Shown piece after piece: positions 5,862-8,348 of a DNA stretch of 8,348 nt. Position numbers and translations under genes: made by a program. This DNA is from Desulfocapsa sp. (GTDB lineage: Bacteria; Desulfobacterota; Desulfobulbia; Desulfobulbales; Desulfocapsaceae), in the NCBI GenBank assembly GCA_030635405.1, contig DAOVZA010000067.1, positions 1 through 8,348 of the forward strand, given 5' to 3'. Under the pieces are notes generated by a model, which saw only the letters and a program-made list of their open reading frames with translations, was not told the origin of the DNA and did no database searches. Position 1 is the stretch's first letter, and each line of letters starts with the position of its first letter.

Positions 5862-8348
5862 TTATAATCGGAAAATCGGTGTTATTGGGAATCTTTTTAA
5901 GTAACCTTCCCAAGCCTCAAGCTGCTTCTGTACCAGCTCTGTTTGGAAAATGTCCTTGTACTCTTCAGATGTTACAGTATTTATCTGAGTTGCTCGACTT
6001 CTAACTATTTCATGTAGTTTGTTGTACGTTTCACTATCAATTCTTTCTGTTAACCTATTATCAAGCAAACCTGAATCCTTTCGTTCCATTAAAATTGGCC
6101 AAGTCTTTTCTGGGCACCAATCGCTCTCTTCTTTATTAGCCACTCGTATAAATTCATTGTGTTCCCAAATTTTCGTGACAGCTTCGTTCAAAGCTTGTTC
6201 TTCCGTTTTCGCTTTTCCATAGAGTTTGAGGATATACTTCTCCAAATACTCCCTGAAACTATCCTCAGCTGGATTCATATCGAGAAGTTGAAGTGTATCA
6301 AGCATATCAGCCTCTCTAAAAAGACTTTGTATATTCCTATGGTATTGCTCTAGGCTATCATTGTCCTCAGGTGCTAGTTTGGCAATAAGAAATCTTAAGA
6401 ACAAATTTTCAAGTAGCCATACTTTTGATTCATTCTTTATTCCATCAATCTCGGAACCATTTTTATTTTCATCAAGTTGGTTCTTTCCATCAAAATGGAG
6501 GTATTCGTGATATAGAACGGGTATGGCAAGCAGAGGATGATTAAATAACAAAGAAGCAAATCCCATACTGTTGGGTTTGGTTCGATCATCAACTTCAAGG
6601 AATCTCAACTCAACCTGCCCAACTTTTTCAGGTGGAGTATATTTATACCATAAGTTAAGTTGATAACCATCTTCTCGATAATATGCTAGGACTCTGTTAT
6701 ATAGCTGCATACTCAATAATCTTAGAGGATATTTTTTAAAAAACTTGATAGCACCGGGCAATTGTTCGCAAACAAGTTGGACCGTGTCATGAAGGTTTGA
6801 AAAAGACTCTGTGATGTCTAAAAGCCCTTGATGAATGCCTCTGATAATTTGATGTGTCATTTCTCCCTGGTAACTTTCAGGGCTAAGGCGAATTTCATAG
6901 GTGCCCATAAAAATGTCGTCAGGATCCAAGGAAGCTTGCAAAGTTGCACTAATCTCATTTTTCGCTTCTCTATCAAGATTAGACTCTACAAGCAGTGAAT
7001 GAAGCCCAGCAAATGCGCCTAACCTCACATAGGGCGTGTACTTCTGAGCATCTTTCATAACGTTCAGCAGTCTATACACAGGAGATAGCTTCATTTCGAC
7101 TTGATATATATCATGTTCTTTAGTTCGAAGTTCCCTTTTCAGCTCCTTTTCCCTGTCACTGTGATAACTCCCATATCCAGTATCCGAGATACGTTCTTTG
7201 ATGAGTCGGTTATACTCGCCTGCGAGTGGGTTAAACTGACCTGTGAACAGGTCATAATCATTTTTTAATTCTTCATCCTGACTCAAATCTGTATAGTTTT
7301 TGTCTTTGGCGGCACAGGCTCCTAATGCAGCAAGGACTGCAGCTGCTGCAGATTCGCGGCCAGATCCAGGCTTTTGGATCAGATCATTTACCACCGATAC
7401 GGCCACCGATTTTTGGAAAATTAGCCAATATCTTTTTATGTGTGATATTATATCAGGATCGGAAATAATCTCTGCACAGTTAGAAGCCGTTCGTACAAAT
7501 TCGATATAATCATCAACGCTAAACTTGGAGGTATCTTTTGGGTCAAGGCTCTCATGCAACTCAGAGCACAACTCGAATATATTTTGTATATTTAGATGGT
7601 CATGCAAAAGGTTATAGTCTTGAGTTTCACCGTAATAGGCAATTGCACGCCGAAGAATGCGCCTGACCCGTAGCATTACTTCGGAATTTTTTAATCGACC
7701 AAGTACCATAAAGTACTTTTCCAACTGTGAAAATAGAAGTCTTAGTGTGTTTTTAGAAAGGGTTGGGAAAAGGTCTGGATCAAGAAGTTGATCCACTATA
7801 CCATCTTTAACAATAGATGGGCCATCATGCTTAAAAAACTCTAAGAGGCTATCTTCCGTTTTCAGATGTTTAACTGCCAAAAGACAGAGTTGATCATCTT
7901 CTGATTCGTTCAAAATTTTGGCGATTAGATCGGAAGATGGCGAGATAATTTTTGGGAAAGCTTCCCGTTTTGTTATGTTTTTTTCTGAAAATTTGCATAT
8001 CTCTTCTAAGATGTCATCGTGCTGTATTTTGCTGACAGCACGGAGGCATGCTTCGCTGCTTGAACTCAACTTAGCTACTTCCCCCAAAAGACAAACATCT
8101 TGTATTCGCTCAACAGCAGATAATGCTACTTGTGTGTCGGAATCGCAGAGAGCAACTTCTGCCAGGAATTCACTGTCGTCTAGCTTCTCAACAGCTGTTA
8201 GGCGTAGCTGCATCGATGAGTCATTCTTAGCAATTATTTTCAGCAATTTATCATCAGCCCTTTTACATTTACTCAACGCCATCAGCCTGGGTTCTGCTAC
8301 CTCATCGTTCAGGCAAAGATCGCGTAAAACATCCGAATCATCAACCCC
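5862..8348 (-). CDS. HEAT-like repeat protein with HExxH putative metallopeptidase domain (5' end outside window)
   Basis: The frame stays open from the TAA at 5862-5864 to the right edge, giving at least 828 codons. The ATG at 8280-8282 is not the start: the 22 codons before it encode another repeat unit in register, with RLMALSKC matching RLTAVEKL. Residues below count from that internal Met. Residues 1-166 hold 26-28-residue bihelical repeats ending in AVxKL/I. Residues 167-455 are helical, with a charged likely coiled coil at 376-390. A mixed region follows with HEYLH at 592-596 (codons 6495-6509), the zinc-peptidase HExxH signature, on a hydrophobic helix (LLAIPVLY before it). E618 or E625 in the next helix could be the third zinc ligand. 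The C-terminus is helical. I do not recognise the family. The likely role is a repeat-sensed peptidase that activates or partners the TIR protein 22 bases downstream. HExxH is short and can occur by chance, so activity is a hypothesis. Confidence 0.75.
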   Translation of the reverse strand, partial: GVDDSDVLRDLCLNDEVAEPRLMALSKCKRADDKLLKIIAKNDSSMQLRLTAVEKLDDSEFLAEVALCDSDTQVALSAVERIQDVCLLGEVAKLSSSSEACLRAVSKIQHDDILEEICKFSEKNITKREAFPKIISPSSDLIAKILNESEDDQLCLLAVKHLKTEDSLLEFFKHDGPSIVKDGIVDQLLDPDLFPTLSKNTLRLLFSQLEKYFMVLGRLKNSEVMLRVRRILRRAIAYYGETQDYNLLHDHLNIQNIFELCSELHESLDPKDTSKFSVDDYIEFVRTASNCAEIISDPDIISHIKRYWLIFQKSVAVSVVNDLIQKPGSGRESAAAAVLAALGACAAKDKNYTDLSQDEELKNDYDLFTGQFNPLAGEYNRLIKERISDTGYGSYHSDREKELKRELRTKEHDIYQVEMKLSPVYRLLNVMKDAQKYTPYVRLGAFAGLHSLLVESNLDREAKNEISATLQASLDPDDIFMGTYEIRLSPESYQGEMTHQIIRGIHQGLLDITESFSNLHDTVQLVCEQLPGAIKFFKKYPLRLLSMQLYNRVLAYYREDGYQLNLWYKYTPPEKVGQVELRFLEVDDRTKPNSMGFASLLFNHPLLAIPVLYHEYLHFDGKNQLDENKNGSEIDGIKNESKVWLLENLFLRFLIAKLAPEDNDSLEQYHRNIQSLFREADMLDTLQLLDMNPAEDSFREYLEKYILKLYGKAKTEEQALNEAVTKIWEHNEFIRVANKEESDWCPEKTWPILMERKDSGLLDNRLTERIDSETYNKLHEIVRSRATQINTVTSEEYKDIFQTELVQKQLEAWEGYLKRFPITPIFRL
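7785..8348 (-). repeat. Coding array of 26-28-residue HEAT-like repeats
   Basis: Six units end with AVEKL, AVERI, AVSKI, AFPKI, AVKHL and IVDQL, and a seventh, partial unit at the right edge ends ALSKC. A typical unit reads D-D-x3-L-x2-[IV]-A, a short acidic/serine turn, then R-L-x-A-V. Units 2 to 4 are each 26 residues long, while units 1 and 5 have a two-residue insertion. These pack as alpha-solenoids and usually bind other proteins. The repeats are diverged at DNA level, so this is not a tandem DNA repeat. Confidence 0.75.

Noticed and set aside
6019..7509. Short plus-strand frames opposite the peptidase gene
   Set aside because: They mirror the coding strand, have no ribosome sites and no recognisable motifs.
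1..8348. CRISPR array, tRNA, rRNA or transposase gene
   Set aside because: I saw no regularly spaced DNA repeats, no cloverleaf-like segments in the spacers, and no transposase or integrase motifs in the frames.

Overview
The window reads as part of a bacterial defence or conflict island: two compact gene modules meet tail to tail, with no housekeeping genes. Genes have clear Shine-Dalgarno sequences, tight spacing, and GTG or possibly TTG starts, so the host is a bacterium. Base composition is moderate, and the right half looks more AT-rich by eye. The taxon cannot be fixed from the sequence; a Gram-negative of the Desulfobacterota kind is only a guess.

Left module (2-4369). A 299-residue membrane protein with features of the SLATT class of predicted pore-forming effectors runs leftward. 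It is divergent from a 2.6 kb gene for an unusual four-part protein: RelA/SpoT-type alarmone synthetase, TPR-like helical middle, SLOG/LSDAT nucleotide-sensor Rossmannoid domain, and RyR (ryanodine-receptor repeat) domain. A Nudix hydrolase gene overlaps the end of that gene by one base. The 430-base divergent spacer has a plausible sigma70-type promoter for the membrane gene, overlapped by a 41-base imperfect dyad. The inferred logic is: synthetase makes a nucleotide signal, SLOG/RyR senses a ligand, the membrane protein acts as effector, and the Nudix enzyme clears the signal.

Right module (4484-8348). Two leftward genes 22 bases apart form an operon. The upstream one is cut by the right edge. 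It encodes 26-28-residue HEAT-like repeats, a helical middle and an HExxH (HEYLH) putative zinc-peptidase domain. The downstream one encodes a helical N-terminus, a beta-sandwich and a C-terminal TIR domain with the catalytic glutamate in place. This suggests a peptidase-linked TIR NADase defence pair.

The 114-base convergent spacer (4370-4483) holds a GC-rich hairpin with a weak U-rich tail, and separates two modules that may have been acquired independently. No tRNA, rRNA, CRISPR array, transposase or integrase gene was seen. The main candidate for a little-described system is the synthetase-SLOG-RyR / Nudix / SLATT trio.
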